From positions 1,267,501 to 1,331,500 of the forward strand of contig CM032117.1 in the NCBI GenBank assembly GCA_018894105.1: 64,000 nt of DNA. The letters run 5' to 3'. This DNA comes from Jacaranda mimosifolia (Eukaryota > Streptophyta > Magnoliopsida > Lamiales > Bignoniaceae). Both the position numbers and the translations under genes were made by a program. The notes below the pieces were generated by a model. That model worked only from the letters and a program-made list of their open reading frames with translations, ran no database searches and was not told the origin of the DNA. Shown here piece by piece: positions 1-13,200 of this stretch. The first letter of the stretch is position 1, and each line of letters starts with the position of its first letter.

Positions 1-370
1 AGTTGCTAGACTTTTATATTCAACGATAAATTTAATTCTCATCATATTAGTTACGTTATTGCTCTTCTTTCGAGCAACATACAATGAATAAATAGTGACA
101 TTTTACATTGCAACTATTTAAATTTTAGTACACTGTGTACATTATTGTGTATTCTCACGAATTGACCTAATACCCTTAGAGTTGGTTTGGTTGGATTTTT
201 AAGTTACCATATGAATATTTATTATATGATAATTTGTATGATTTTTATCATTGTAGTATAATTTGGTTAGCATAGCATGAAAAATAAACCCATGGGGGTG
301 GCAGGTTTATCTATCACGTGAGTTGTACATATAAATATAGGCTTTTAGTATTCATGCAAGCCTAAGGTGG
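1..370. other. AT-rich intergenic DNA
   Basis: No coding exon, RNA gene or clear repeat boundary is visible in this stretch. It ends where the inverted-repeat element beginning near 371 starts. Confidence 0.5.
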
Positions 371-3300
371 TGATTGGTATGCATGAATGAAATTAGGTCG
401 AAATGGAATGATTTTAGGAATGGAATGAAGTTGGGAATGAAATGGTATTGGTATAGTTTATCCTATGATTGGTATTGTAACACCCCGACTGGGAGGCGTT
501 TGCTTCCCGCCGAGGTGCTACTCAACAATATCACACAAGTCTTCGTTACACAAAAAATATATTTCTCGAAAATCCCAAATAATTAACTTCAGTTACGACC
601 TTCGTCGGATATTTTAGTCTGAACCGAAATATGCACTTCTATCACCCTCATTGTCTCATGTGTCGCCTAGATTAGTCTATCTTCATCACTCGATTATATC
701 TGAGGCAAAGAACAGAAGAAACAATAAAGCAACGTAAGTTTGAATGACTTAGTGAGATAGTATAGCAATAACAACAAAATAACAATTTCATAATTGTGGC
801 ATAGGAGACAAATGGAATCATACATATTTTCAGAAATTGTGAAATAAGGTTTTAGTCAAAATTTTAAGGTGATCCATCTCACCATCGTTCCATACCAGTG
901 ATGAGATTTCACAAAATTTACCATCTCTCACAGAGGTTTAAACATCAATTATGATTTGAAATGGGATCAATATGCCCTTTGAACATTGACTGGGTTCCAG
1001 TCAAATATTTGAGATTCAAAGTGTAAATGCCAGGCATACCGAGCCACTAATTATAAATTAACAAAACATTTTCACTGTTAAACTATTGGCAATTCTCCTA
1101 CCTTGTCACTCCACTTTCGAAAACACTAAAACCCTTATTCCTTCGGTCCCGAATGATCGGCTTGGATAATATACTATAACAAGTAGGCATGGCTAGCTAC
1201 ATACCTTATCCCCCCAATAGCCAGCTACCTCCAGCTGACTATGGAGCCAGATGTAATTAGTAGGGTATCAATAAGAGATTGGTCGCCGTCGGTCCATTCC
1301 ACCTGGTCCGTCCCCAACTAATTCTAGGGCCCACCCCCAAGGGTATCAGTAATCAATACAGTATCAGTGACCAGTTATCAGTGCCCAACAGCATTTCATA
1401 TAACGCGTCACTTTGCCATGACAAACAATAACCAAATAATCAATATGGGATTCATTTCCAGATAACAGTCATGACTATGATGAAAAATATATCTCAAAAT
1501 CAACATTTTACGTAACACATCATTTCGCCATGATGGACCATACCAGATGATCGACAGCTGTAACCTCTAGTCATAATCATAGCTACGACGATAAATATAT
1601 CTCAAAACCATTTTCAATTTCCTTAACACATTCACCAATTTTTAGGTAAAACGACATTAATTAATATCAGTAAAAGCAATCAGTATAAAAGGGCGATGTG
1701 GAGTACTATTTTCAACACATAGATTGAAAGAAATCAATGATTGAGATATAATAACATATATATATATATTCTTCCCCCAGCAAGGAATCTCATACTATTG
1801 AGTATAAACTCACCTGCAAAATGCAGAGGAATTCCTAGTCGAATGATCACTCAAGTCTTGGCTTCTTAGTCAGACGACCGAGAGCTATCATAAGATAACT
1901 CGAGTTATTATCTTATCAATCCTTTGAATCTTAACTATAAACATGACTAATGCCTTTATCATACTTAAGGATATTCTTACATAGTCCTGATAATCCTTAG
2001 ATGTTTAAACAGCCTATGATCTTGTTTCCTAATTGATTTATGGTTCAAAGTAAATAACTTAAAACCAACATTGATTAGGATTTTTGAATCATAATTCTTA
2101 TTGTACTCAAACGCCCTTATCCAATCCTTAGTTACTTCAATTGTTCAATCATAATTTCCTCAAATTCCATAAGACGCTAAACGTTTATAGTTATCTATCA
2201 TTGCTTTCAATTCGATGAATTGGTAAACAAATAATCAAAATTTCACTCGAAGTCTTAAAGGTATTCCTTTGGGCCGACTGGGTTCAGTGTCATAATAATT
2301 ATAAAATTAATCTATAACATGGGCTAAATTATAAATTATAGTTTAACAGTTTTAATACAGGTCGTAATTAAACTTAATTCAAAAATCTAATTACATCCAA
2401 CAATTTAATCGAATTAAAATTTGATTATTAAATTTTTTTACCCAAATTGGGCCGAACCGGGATCCTATCTTAAACCGAGGATAGCCTATCTTAAATTTGA
2501 ATTTCACTGCCTGGAAACTGCCTCCTTGCACCACCGCCCCCCTCAATAGGAACCAATCCCACCACCAAATGTGCCTCGCCGCCAGGAGTAAAACCCCCAA
2601 ACCAATTTTTCGTTTTGCCACCGTTTGGTCGTTTAATTAGGGCAAAACGGCCGCGAAACCCTAACCTCGCCACCCTTCTCAATTCTACCACCGCCACTGG
2701 TGGAAACCCCAAATTAATCCCACCATCAAACTACCCATGAGCTCGCGATCCAAATCCATCCAAACACAACCACTTTCCACTGCCTGAAGCGGTGGAACCG
2801 CCACCTCGCCGTGACCACGCCGTCGCCCTCATTTTTCGGCAAATTGATCGGTTGTTTTTGGTGAATACTGGTATGGTTGGGTTCGTCGTGAGGGGAGGAA
2901 CATTTTTGTGTAGTTGGTTTTGGATTTCACAGCCGTTTGCCAACTGTTCATCCGGGGGGGGGGGCGAGGTTTGGGCACTTTTGAAAATTAAAGGAATTTC
3001 TATCCTTCATTTTTTATATATAAACGCATTTTTTGTTATTTTCAAATTAGCCCTAAAACTTTCTTACCGACTCAATTTTTACCCTAAAACTTTTAAGCCG
3101 TCTTCACTTTGGTCCCTGGCTTTCAATTAAATCCTCCAACTTCTATTTCTTACACATTGACCTCCTAACATTCTTAATTCCAATCAATTAAGTCCAAACT
3201 GGTTTATTTTAAAGTCCTTAAATTTTTATATATCTCACATTTATTCCCTAAACTTTATAATTTCTAACAATCAAGTCCTTTCTTTATTTAAAATTAAATC

Positions 3301-4444
3301 TTTTAATTCCCAACATTTCCATCTAAACTTTAATTAATTTAATTTCAATCAATTTAAACTAATTTTCTAAAAATCGGGGTGTTACAGGTATGTAAAATGA
3401 ATGAGAAAGGAATGGAATTGCCATTCGCTCCTTAATTCTATTTTAGTGATTGGTAAATAGGATTGATCAGTTGGAATGAAACACATTTTTTAAATAACCA
3501 AATTATCTTTTTGTAAAAAAATATTAAAATAAAAGTATTTTTTATATATTACCATAGATATTTTTTTAAGTAAATTTATAATTATGCAGTTTATTACTCT
3601 TAATATTATTCGAATTACATTAGTAAATATATACATTTTATATGTTATCAACTAGTTATATATCTTTACGCAAAAAAGTAGAAGCACAATTTCTTTAAAA
3701 TTATTATTTTTCAAATTATAATTTAGTAAGTTCTTTTGAAATTTTTGATAAAATATAATTAAAAAAATTATAAAATATTTTATAACTAAAGTGCTTAACT
3801 TTTTTTGTGATAATATTAGAATGATTATTGTATGTTTTTATAAGTTTAATTTGAAGAATTGTTGTTAGCATGGACAATTTTTCATTTATTAGTTATATAT
3901 ATATATATATTTTAGTCATTCGAAAACATGCGGATATAAATAATATTTTAAATTATATATATATATTTCATTATCATGAATCAAATTGATGATACTTCTT
4001 CTTTTTTTATTATAAAAATTGAGATGCGCATAATTATTCTTATTTTTATTATTTTTTATTTTTTAATTCTTATAATATTTTTTATAATATTACTAAAAAA
4101 TATATGAATAAAATATATAATTAAATAAAAACACATAACAGTCAAAGTTGAAACATAATATCAAATATTTACAAAGTAAAAATTTCTTTCATTAAATATA
4201 AAAGTATTTTATTAAATTGTGGAGTGTAATTTTGTTAAAAAATAAAAGATATAAGTTGATTCCCAATTGATTTATAATAGCTAAACCCATGAGGGAGGGA
4301 GATAATGACTAAATCCATCATTTTGTGAATACGGATTTCTACGGGAATGAGCATTCTCATCTCTAATAAATTATACAAATCATGAGTTTAGGATTAGACT
4401 TTCCAAGTTCATTTCATTCCCATCCAATTCATGCATACCAATCA
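371..4444. mobile_element. Inverted-repeat DNA element interrupted by a solo LTR
   Basis: The ends are an 18-base inverted repeat: TGATTGGTATGCATGAAT at 371-388 and its reverse complement at 4427-4444. Short GATTGGTA motifs recur inside, near 467 and 3444. Without the LTR at 476-3386 (plus one 5 bp duplication) the element is only about 1.16 kb, AT-rich and without a transposase reading frame, so it looks like a non-autonomous MITE-like element. I could not find a convincing target-site duplication, so the superfamily is open and the outer boundary could be off by some bases. Confidence 0.55.
476..3386. mobile_element. Solo LTR, 2.9 kb, with 5 bp target-site duplication
   Basis: The element starts TGTAACACCCCGA and ends TCGGGGTGTTACA, so it has TG...CA termini within a 13-base inverted repeat. 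The 5 bases GGTAT stand immediately on both sides (471-475 and 3387-3391). No second copy of either end is visible, so it reads as a single LTR left by LTR-LTR recombination. LTRs of about 3 kb with these TGTAACACC ends are typical of Ty3/gypsy elements of the Tekay/Del kind (family knowledge). The 3' third is rich in degenerate AAGTCC motifs. The GC-rich patch near 2500-2970 holds several short overlapping ORFs that resemble no protein. A non-autonomous TIR element is the alternative. Confidence 0.7.
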
Positions 4445-4540
4445 TACTATAAGTATTTATTATCATTCAAATCAAACGAATGATAAAAATTGGATAAAAC
4501 ACTGTATTCTTTCTTATCATCATAACTAAACTAGTTCTTA

Positions 4541-4880
4541 GAATGTGATAAATCAGTTGCACTATTGAGCAACAATATCAATTTAAAGTTCCATGATAAT
4601 GTGCCGAGATTTCTCATTAATCCTGTACTTTTATCAACGTGACATGGTCATTCTGGATAATATGCTCCAAAATATTGTCATATTTAAAATAATCAATTAT
4701 TATTGCAATAAGATGTGGTAAATGAGTCACGCCAATTACTGAGATCAATTTAAAGTTTTATGATAATGTGCCGAGATCTCTCATCAAAATATACTTTTAT
4801 CAATGGGGCATTGTAGTTTTTGGATAATATGCTCGACTATATTATTATAATTAAAATAATTAATTATTATTTTGCAGCAA
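4541..4880. repeat. 170 bp tandem duplication
   Basis: Two head-to-tail imperfect copies occur at about 4541-4710 and 4711-4880. Both contain the block ATGATAATGTGCCGAGAT followed by CTCAT, then TACTTTTATCAA, then GGATAATATGCTC, in the same order and spacing. The copies have diverged by scattered substitutions and small indels. It is non-coding. Confidence 0.75.
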
Positions 4881-4964
4881 TGAAATTATGTTTAGGAGAT
4901 GGTTAGATAAAAAATTATAAAAATATTAAATATAATAAATTTTGTGATATAAGATGAAAATTAC

Positions 4965-5300
4965 TGGGGGAATGTTTGATTATGTTTTTTGTTTATTATG
5001 TATTTTGGGTGAATAAATTATTGGATAATATAAAAGTTATTTTTTGATATGTTTGTTTATATTTTGAGAAAAATATTTTTTACAGTAGTAATCAAATCAA
5101 TAATTTATTATTAAATTTTTGGTATGAAAATGAAATTAAGTAATTTTTTTAATATTAGAATAATGATAAAATATATATTATGTATATATATAATATATAT
5201 ATATATGCATACATTTTTGGTGGAAAAACTAGAGATATATTTGGTTATATTTTCTCAAAATAACATTGTTTTGAAAAAATATAATCACACACTCCTTGAA
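4965..5300. mobile_element. MITE-like element, TGTTTGGTTATGTTTT family, copy 1
   Basis: The left end reads GGGGAATGTTTGATTATG. The reverse complement of the right end reads AGGAGTGTGTGATTATAT, so the ends form a degenerate inverted repeat. The interior aligns base for base over long stretches with the reverse complement of 35271-35620, including the block around ACAGTAGTAATCAAAT. It carries no transposase. The short AT-rich ORF inside it is low complexity and not a gene. Confidence 0.55.
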
Positions 5301-5596
5301 TATTTATATATTTCGTCAAAAATTATTTACACTCAATTGATAATTAAAATTATAAAAAAATATCCATATCTATCGATTTATTTTAAGATTTATATATCTT
5401 AAATCATTTTAATTATGATGAGTAGCTAATTAATAATTAAAATTTTTCTTATCATTCCTAATTTAGTTTAGGGGCAGTTTTCCCTTTCTGTAACTAAATA
5501 AATAACTGGGTAAATATGATAGTTCCCCTCCACTCTCCCATCTCTCACCACCGAAATTCTTCTCTCTTTGCAAGCGCGCAACAGAAACGGGCAATA

Positions 5597-5659
5597 ATGT
5601 CTCAATGCCGCTGCACATTCTTGCGGCAGCACGATTTCTCCGTCGTTCATCTCCTCTAA
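5597..5659 (+). promoter_or_regulatory. Upstream ORF overlapping the longest start of the sugar transferase
   Basis: An ATG at 5597 opens a 20-codon frame plus stop. It overlaps the first in-frame ATG of the downstream gene (5605) in another frame. If the transcript begins upstream of 5597, this uORF would disfavour 5605 and favour the second in-frame ATG at 5674. Confidence 0.4.
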
Positions 5660-8380
5660 ACATAGCTTCCACGATGCTGATTCCGGTCCCATCGGAGTTC
5701 CCCTCCTACGTCCGGCGACCGGGGATTTCGGTGCTCGTAGTGGTGCTTGTAATCACGGCGTTGGTGTCCTGCTTCTTCCTCCACAGAGTTGTCGACTCCG
5801 GAATTCCACGTTCCACTGACGTATTGCCAATCTTCGATGACGGTGATTCCCCTTTGTTGGTCAGTCTCCTTTTTATTCTACTTCTGTTGCTATCTCAAAT
5901 TTAATTAATTGATTTGTGTATGTATGTGTGTGTCTTTTTCTTTTTGGTTTTACTCTACCATTCTCTTTATCTGTTCTATTTACTGTTTTCATGTGGATGA
6001 ATTAATTTGATAAGAAAGGGTTAAGTTGTTGGGAGCTGCAGTGCAGAGACCGATGATTGCTTCAGATGTTCACTATAAAATTTTGAAGTACTTTATCAGT
6101 CGGATCATCTATCCACATCTATATATACAAAGAGACAACCACTAGGTGGTATAATATCCCTAGATGAAATAAGCTACAGAATATTTTGGAGTTAATCCGA
6201 ATAAGTTAATAGTTTCATGACTTTCTTTTCATTGAGCGACTTTTTTAATTTTTCTTTCACTTATGAGTATTTCATTAAAGTATATCTCATATGCAACTGA
6301 AAATCAAATACTAGATTTGTAATCGAGCGGCTACATGCAGATTGAACTCTTAATGCGGTGCAAACAAACATAAACATGATTTTTGTCCTTGATAGGAGAC
6401 TGAGTGTTCCTTTTATGAGATTGAGTTCATTCCAGTGTAGCTCAAAATGATAAACATGAATTGAAGATTCGAAGAGCTCTAAACAATTAGCTCAAAATAG
6501 GAATGCTTCAAATGTTAGGTGATTTATGTCTATCAAATTCTCATGTCTCTATTGTTGTTTATCTTATGATCAATATAATTAGCTCAAGAGTTTCATGGCG
6601 TAACTTTGGCTGGATGTGTTGCTAGTTTATTCATGCAGATTCACACACCAGATAGGACTCAGATCTTGTGCGGAAAACTAGATCATTTTGGCTTTAAAAT
6701 GCAACACTTGTTATTGAATTGTTGCTTTGGAAATCCTATGGTTATTAAGTGTATATTTTTGTGAAACCAAGGCTGAAACATCTTAAAAGATCATCTGTTG
6801 GTCTTCGTGGAGTTTGTATTCTGTGAATTGCATTACAAGGCTGGCCCTGTTGTTGCCATGGTTTTTTGTTCTTCATCATCTGATGCTATAGATCTCATGA
6901 TGTTCAATCAACTTGAAGGATTTTCAATTCATGATGCTAACTATGCTCGATTTGAATCAAATAATGCTGTCCTCTCATCTGTTATTAACCATTGTCGCAC
7001 TTTCACTGCCTCTGGGCTGTTTAACATTAAGACGTTAAGATTTTCTTTTGTTTTCACAGATGGTACATGATATTGTGCGTATGAGATTAGTTGGCATAGT
7101 GAATATCAAGATTTATTGTACTTTGTTTTCTAATTATTTCATAGTTGTTGTAGGACAGTGAGGAGTATAATCTTGAAAGAGTTTTGAAGGATGCTTCTAT
7201 GCAAGATAACTCAGTGATTTTAACAACCCTAAACGAAGCTTGGGCAGCTCCGAGTTCAGTTGTTGATCTCTTTCTTGAGAGCTTCAGAATCGGAGAGCAG
7301 ACCCGCCGTTTATTGAACCATTTGGTTATTGTTTCTTTAGATCGGAAGGCATTTTCTCGTTGCTTGGCTGTACATTCCCATTGTTTTGCCCTTGTCACTG
7401 AAGGGGTCGACTTTTCACACGAGGCTTATTTTATGACCCCAGACTACTTGAAGATGATGTGGAGAAGGATTGACTTCCTACGATCTGTTCTTGAAATGGG
7501 GTACAACTTTGTTTTCACGGTACTCTCTCAATCTCTGTCTATCTACTTGTCTACACTCTCAATTATGATGATATATGGAACACTGTTGCCCTTTTCTGGA
7601 CCTAACAGGTTGGACTTTTTGGGGTGGTGTTTGTTATCCAACTTTAATAGATCATTTTGAAATATCTCTCTCTTTATTCTTCATTTTCTTATTTCTAGGA
7701 TGCTGATGTTATGTGGTTCAGAGATCCATTTTCTCACTTCCATCCAGATGCTGACTTCCAGATAGCATGTGATCATTTCTCCGGCAGATCTGATGATATA
7801 GAAAATAAGCCTAATGGAGGATTCAAGTTTGTAAGATCAAATAACCGGTCTATAGAGTTTTACAAGTTCTGGTACTCCTCACATGAAACATACCCAGGAT
7901 TACATGATCAAGATGTTCTTACTATAATTAAGAATGATTCCTTCATCAGAGAGTTGGGGCTAAAGTTGAGATTTTTGGATACCAGTTACTTCGGTGGGTT
8001 TTGTGAACCCAGTGAAGATCTAAATCAAGTTTGTACGATGCATGCAAACTGTTGTTTCGGGTTGAACAGTAAGCTTCATGACCTCAGAATTTTGCTTGAG
8101 GACTGGAAAATGTTTTTGGCTTTGCCACCAAGTTTGAAATCACCTGGCCCAGATTGGAGGGTTCCGCAAAATTGCAGGTAAGACAATGCTTCTGGATGAT
8201 AATGCTAATCTGATTACATGAATTTATTCGCATAGCAGAATCAATTTACATGACTATTGTTCTGATTACTCCAACTTTGTTTTCCTTTCACTGTTTGTTT
8301 CCAGTCTTGATTCCCTCCAACTGGCTCTGCAACAACCCGAGCCAACAAGGATAGAAATTTTCAATGGGGAGATTGCATGA
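5605..8380 (+). CDS. Nucleotide-diphospho-sugar transferase family protein (PF03407)
   Basis: Four exons join in phase: 5605-5859, 7154-7519, 7699-8177 and 8305-8380, giving 391 residues. Residues about 41-58 are a single hydrophobic segment after a short basic N-terminus, the layout of a type II Golgi membrane glycosyltransferase. Exon 2 carries the conserved TTLNEAWA and VDLFLESF stretches. Exon 3 opens with DADVMWF, the DxD motif (Asp208, Asp210) that binds metal and nucleotide sugar in this fold, followed by CDHFSG, NGGFKFV and HDQDV. The family includes Arabidopsis At4g15970 and At1g28710; the sugar donor and acceptor are not known from sequence. The start is uncertain: Met24 (5674) is equally good and escapes the uORF at 5597. 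Intron 1 is about 1.3 kb. It looks intact. Confidence 0.9.
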
Positions 8381-8756
8381 TTGCATCTGCCACCTCCTTC
8401 CCTCAACTATGCCGGCACCTTGACAGCCGGCCTCACCTCAAACATTTGAAAAATTGACGACTACCTCTGCTCCGCCGGTTAACTGTTGGATATTCTGTTA
8501 GATCTGAGGCTAGTTCTGTAAATCTATTTCAGCAAATTAATGAGTAGATCCATATTAGGAAACTGATAGCAAGAGGTGTGTGGATTCTTCCCTGAGCAAA
8601 TCTATATGTCAGCTCATATTTCTTTTTCCGGGAGTGCTTGGGTTTGTCATATGTTGTTTGCACTGGGATTTTAAGCCGCACATTATGTAGTGCAGATTAT
8701 TAGTCAATTGGCTCTCCGGACACTTCATGAATCTGCAACACTCTTCTCTTTATTTT

Positions 8757-9201
8757 GGCTTTGTTTGGTTGTGAATTGGGCCATTCTCCCAAAATATTTT
8801 GGGAGAATGGATTTTAGGTAGTGAGGTTGAGGAATGTAATAGTTGTTTGTTTGTGTTTTGGGAGAATGAATTGGGAGAAAATGGTTGGTTTGTTTGTATT
8901 TTGGGGGGAGATAAGATGTCACATCAATAATTTTTTTGTTGGGTTTGTGGGCGTGAAATAAGTATTTTAAAATTATTTATATATGTGTATATATAGATTG
9001 TATGAGTGGTATTATATGTATATATTTATAATAATGAAAGAATGTGGGGTGTCTTGGGGAATGGTGTGGAGTTGGGAATAGTTGGAATTTTTTGGGAATA
9101 AATTTTGTATTTTGGAAGTAGGATTGGAGAATGTGTAGTATTTGTTTGTTTAAGTTTTGAAAGTTGAAAAACAAACTAGGGGTTTGCAACCAAACAAGGC
9201 C
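8757..9201. mobile_element. MITE-like element with GGCYTTGTTTGGTTG ends
   Basis: The left end GGCTTTGTTTGGTTG and the right end CAACCAAACAAGGCC are inverted repeats with two mismatches. Inside the left end is a perfect 30-base palindrome (8781-8810) with CCATTCTCCC arms around AAAATATTTT. There is no coding sequence. I could not identify a target-site duplication. It lies between the sugar transferase and the LMBR1 gene. Confidence 0.55.
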
Positions 9202-10226
9202 TTCGTCTCTGGAATGCATAGAAAATGTGCACACACATTATGGTCTATACTCAGGTTGCAGGCGTTGAGTTTACTTAGGACCACTTGTGTATTTATGGAT
9301 CATATGTCATATTCCATCTAGCAAAATTCTGAACTACTGAAAATGAAGAATATTCGGAACACGCTGGACGCCATCTCTGTTATGAATTTTAAATTCAAAC
9401 CAACCTGCAATTAAGATTAAATCAGAAAAGTATTTAAGCTTGATTTTGAAATAACATCAAACTATTGATTTAACATTAAGCTTGATTAGACTTGTATCAG
9501 ATGATTATTTTTGTTTAGAGAGAAGAAATAAAGAATGGCAAGAATCCTTCTTACAGCTACATCTGTGGTGGTCGTCCGAGTCTTGGAAGACAAATAGGGT
9601 TGGCGTGTCTTAAGTCTTAACGGGTCCATCAGCGCGGAGCACCCAAAGTCTCATGCCGAATGCCTCGTTGTGACAGGCTGTTGCCATGTCTATCTCGATA
9701 GTATAAAAAATTCATATTTGCCAATTACCAGAAAACCCCTCCAATCTAGTATAAATAGCTGAATCAGTGAACCGTTGGAAAAAAGCTAATTACCAGTTAT
9801 AATTTCTCAACTAATCTTTTTATTTAATTGACTTACAAATCATTATCATTTCATGCAATTTCATACATTCATTAATCCAGCATATCATTAGCTCCTCAAT
9901 TTACTAATATTTCACGAGATTTTAAATAAATGCTGAAGCTTGAATTAAGGTGGCAAGGCTAAAATAGTAATTTGGAGCACCCCTCAAGACACCACCCAAC
10001 TCTTTCACCCAAGCTTTACCGTCACCGGAGCAAACCCGCCTTCTCTTTGTCTCTCTCCTTTTCAAAAAATAGGAAAAAGGAGGCAAAAAAAAAAAAAAAC
10101 CTCCAATAAACAGATCTTCTTCCCCGAATCCGTAACTTTATTGGAATCAATCAGAATCAAACCGTAAGATTTCAACACATTGATTTGAAAAGGGAGAGGC
10201 CCTCCCTCATTTTCTGCTGGCCCAAA
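9202..10226 (+). promoter_or_regulatory. Upstream region and leader of the LMBR1 gene
   Basis: No exon or repeat is recognised here. The last 200 bases are pyrimidine- and purine-rich and include an A run at 10087-10100, in keeping with a 5' leader just before the ATG at 10227. No promoter element can be assigned with confidence. Confidence 0.3.
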
Positions 10227-13200
10227 ATGGGGGATTTCAATTTAGCTCTAGTGATTGTGGCGATAATCGTATGCGTTCTGGTGTTCGTGTTCAATGTCTA
10301 CCTCCTCGTCAATTACCAGCATCCGGATGACGCCAACCAGGCTTATTTCCCCAAATTCGTCGTCGTGTTGGGGCTCTCGATCGCTGCCATCTCCATTCTC
10401 ATGCTGCCCGCTGACGTGGCTAACCGGCAGGCCTGTCGCCATGCGATATTTAACGGCTCCTGCAACCTCACACTCCCGATGAAGGATTTGTGGCTTGCTG
10501 TTTACATTGTCGATGCAATCCTTGTTTTCTTTGTAATTCCATTCGCTATGTTTTATTACGAAGGTGATCAAGACAAGTAAGCGCTTCTCATTATCATTTA
10601 TTCTTCAATTTGTAGGATATTTTGTTGCTTTTTTGTATCTATTTCTAAAAACTTGTGGCTGTTTGTTTTTGTTTATGGGATTTCAGGAGTGTGGGGAAGA
10701 GGATGAAAAGTGCGTTGATGTGGGTGATTGCAACGGCTATTATTTGTGCTCTAGTGCTGGGAATTTTATATGGTGAGTTGTCCATAAGACCTTTGTTATT
10801 CGCTTGCTTTCTTAGGTGATTTACTGGTTTGAATTAGCGTGAGATATACTCGACTGGGTTGTAAAATGTGAAAGTTGAACTTTGAATTACTCAATTGTTC
10901 TAATTGGGAAACCTCAGCCTACTTAATTCTGACTGGAATGTGGTTGGTTTAGGTGTTTAATGCTTCACATGTAGGCTGGTATTGTGGTAATTATTTATTT
11001 GTCGTACAAAACCACCTGTGTTTTGCATGCGTTGTGTTTGGTGCCAGATGCTGGCAATTTTAGTGTGGCTGAATGCGATTATTTAAGTGTGGCTATTGTG
11101 ATAATCTGTGTTCAACTGAGCAAACAGTTGGTGCCATGTGAAGCTTAGAGCGCACAATTTCTAAAGTTATTGCTCATATTTGGTTGTCTAAGTTACTTTG
11201 ATTTGTTGAAAAATTTCAATCATATGTATTTGTTTCTACTTTTGTAATAAATGTTGATGTTATGCTGCAATGTGATTTATGCTGTGGAAAGTGTTGTCAT
11301 TTTTTTATCATGATAATTAAATGATAGCACATTTAGAATTTTTGAGATAATAAGCTAAAATTACATGTTTTCACGTGCGGAAATGTTTTTACTGCTGGAT
11401 ATGGTCTTTATCTTACCATGGTGTTTGAATAGACTGGTTATTTGTGCATAAATTTAATTGATCTCCTTTATACATTTCTAATTTTAGATCTAGGAAGAAT
11501 ATCTGAAAATATTAGGCAATCTAGTTATCTCATGTAGGGTCTACTTTTGTGAAATTTTTGATTGGTTATGTCCTAGGGCTTGTGGGAAAGGTGGACTTCA
11601 CTGTTAGACATCTCTCCTCTTCCACTGACTCCTTCCCATCATCATGGGGCTTCTCCAGTGGTCAACAATGTATTGGAAATGGAGCTAGACAGGTCAGAAA
11701 AATACATTTAATAATTTAAAAGTGCTTCTTGGTTTTCTTTCCTGATTCTTACTAGATTTGCCTTTTGCATTTTCAGTGCTCTGCATATTCTGCAAATCCT
11801 TCATCTGAAACTACATGGACCATGCGCGCTACCTTCCCAGAATACGTTGTTGCTCTCGCTACTATTGTTGGATCTGTGCTTTTCACTGTATGGTCCTTCC
11901 GCAAATTTTCTCATGCTTATGCTTAGATTATCTGGAGTTGTTACCAGCATAATGTTTTGAGTTTATGCATTGTTTGTTGCATTCCTTCAATGATATATCT
12001 GTATCATTTCATTGTTAATCTTTGTGCTCAAGTTTTTGCTTCCTGCAATCTCCAGATTTTTGGTGGCGTTGGCATTGCTTGCCTTCCCCTGGGACTTATA
12101 TTTTCATTTATCCGGCGTCCAAAGGCTGTTATCACACGGTCGCAGTATATCAAGGTATTCAGGTCTCTATCTGTCGTTGAATTTTTCCATGTTGTTCTCA
12201 AAAGATACGACTTTAATATTCCTGCAGTTGGAGCTATATATATGATTCACATGTGGACTTAATTTCATCCCTTGCAGGAAGCAACTGAACTCGGAAAAAA
12301 AGCAAGAGAACTTAAAAAAACAGCTGATGCACTTCATCAGGAAGAAAGAAGTGGCAATAAGGGAAGAAAATGGCGTAAAAATGTTAAATCTGTAGAAAAG
12401 GTTTGTTGTCTTATCTTTGAAATATCCTCTCTCTCCCTCCCTCTCTCTCTCTCTCTCTCAAATAAAAATTATTGTATTTTGCATTTTGAGTCAGATGTTC
12501 TAATGTATGGAATGGAGTATTTTGACAGCTGGCCTTGCAAATTTGATTAGAACTTGTTTTGCAGAGTACTTTATGTCTGCTCTAACAACAGCTTAAGAGG
12601 AAATTTTGATGTTTAACAGCTGAATGTTTCTTCTCTATCCTCGTGACGACAAATGAAATTTTACTGTGTGAACTTTATTGGTGGACTGTGATCTCCAACC
12701 CATGTGCATTTGTTCAAATGAAATCTTTACTGGTTCTTTGTTCAAAGTTATGTGCATTTGACGAAATATTTTGATTTGATTTGATTTGGTCCCACCTTGT
12801 TCTACTTCATACTATCATCTACCTTCTGCTCTCTTCTTTGGTTTTATGTTATCTCCTTTCTTGGCCAGTGAACACATATCCTTTGTTAGAAATAAATATT
12901 TTGCAACTAGTTATATTTCTTTACTGAAATATAAGTGTATTTGACTTGCAGGAGCTGCTACTTCTGGAAGAAGATGTGAATGCTTTGGAAGAGATGTATC
13001 CTCAAGGTGAAAAGGTGATATATGAATATTCTATGAACATGTAATCCAATTCAAATTTATTATGCTAGTAGGAGATTTTAATCCATCTAAAATAAATGTA
13101 ATGACGTTATTGCCTAATTTATTCAGGCTGAAGCAGCTTGGGCTATGACTGTTCTTGGCTACCTTGCCAAATTGGTACTTGGAGTTGTAGGGTATGTTCA

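Noticed and set aside
2391..3130. Several overlapping ORFs in a GC-rich patch
   Set aside because: They lie inside the solo LTR, overlap on both strands and resemble no protein. GC-rich composition alone explains the lack of stops.
5124..5402. 92-codon ORF
   Set aside because: It is AT-driven, rich in Ile/Tyr/Lys, and overlaps a MITE copy whose homologues elsewhere in the window do not keep the frame.
6798..7070. 90-codon ORF in the sugar transferase intron 1
   Set aside because: It lies between two exons that join in phase without it, shows no match to the family, and has no plausible splice sites in frame.
10248..10571. Antisense ORF opposite LMBR1 exon 1
   Set aside because: It is a shadow of the conserved sense exon.
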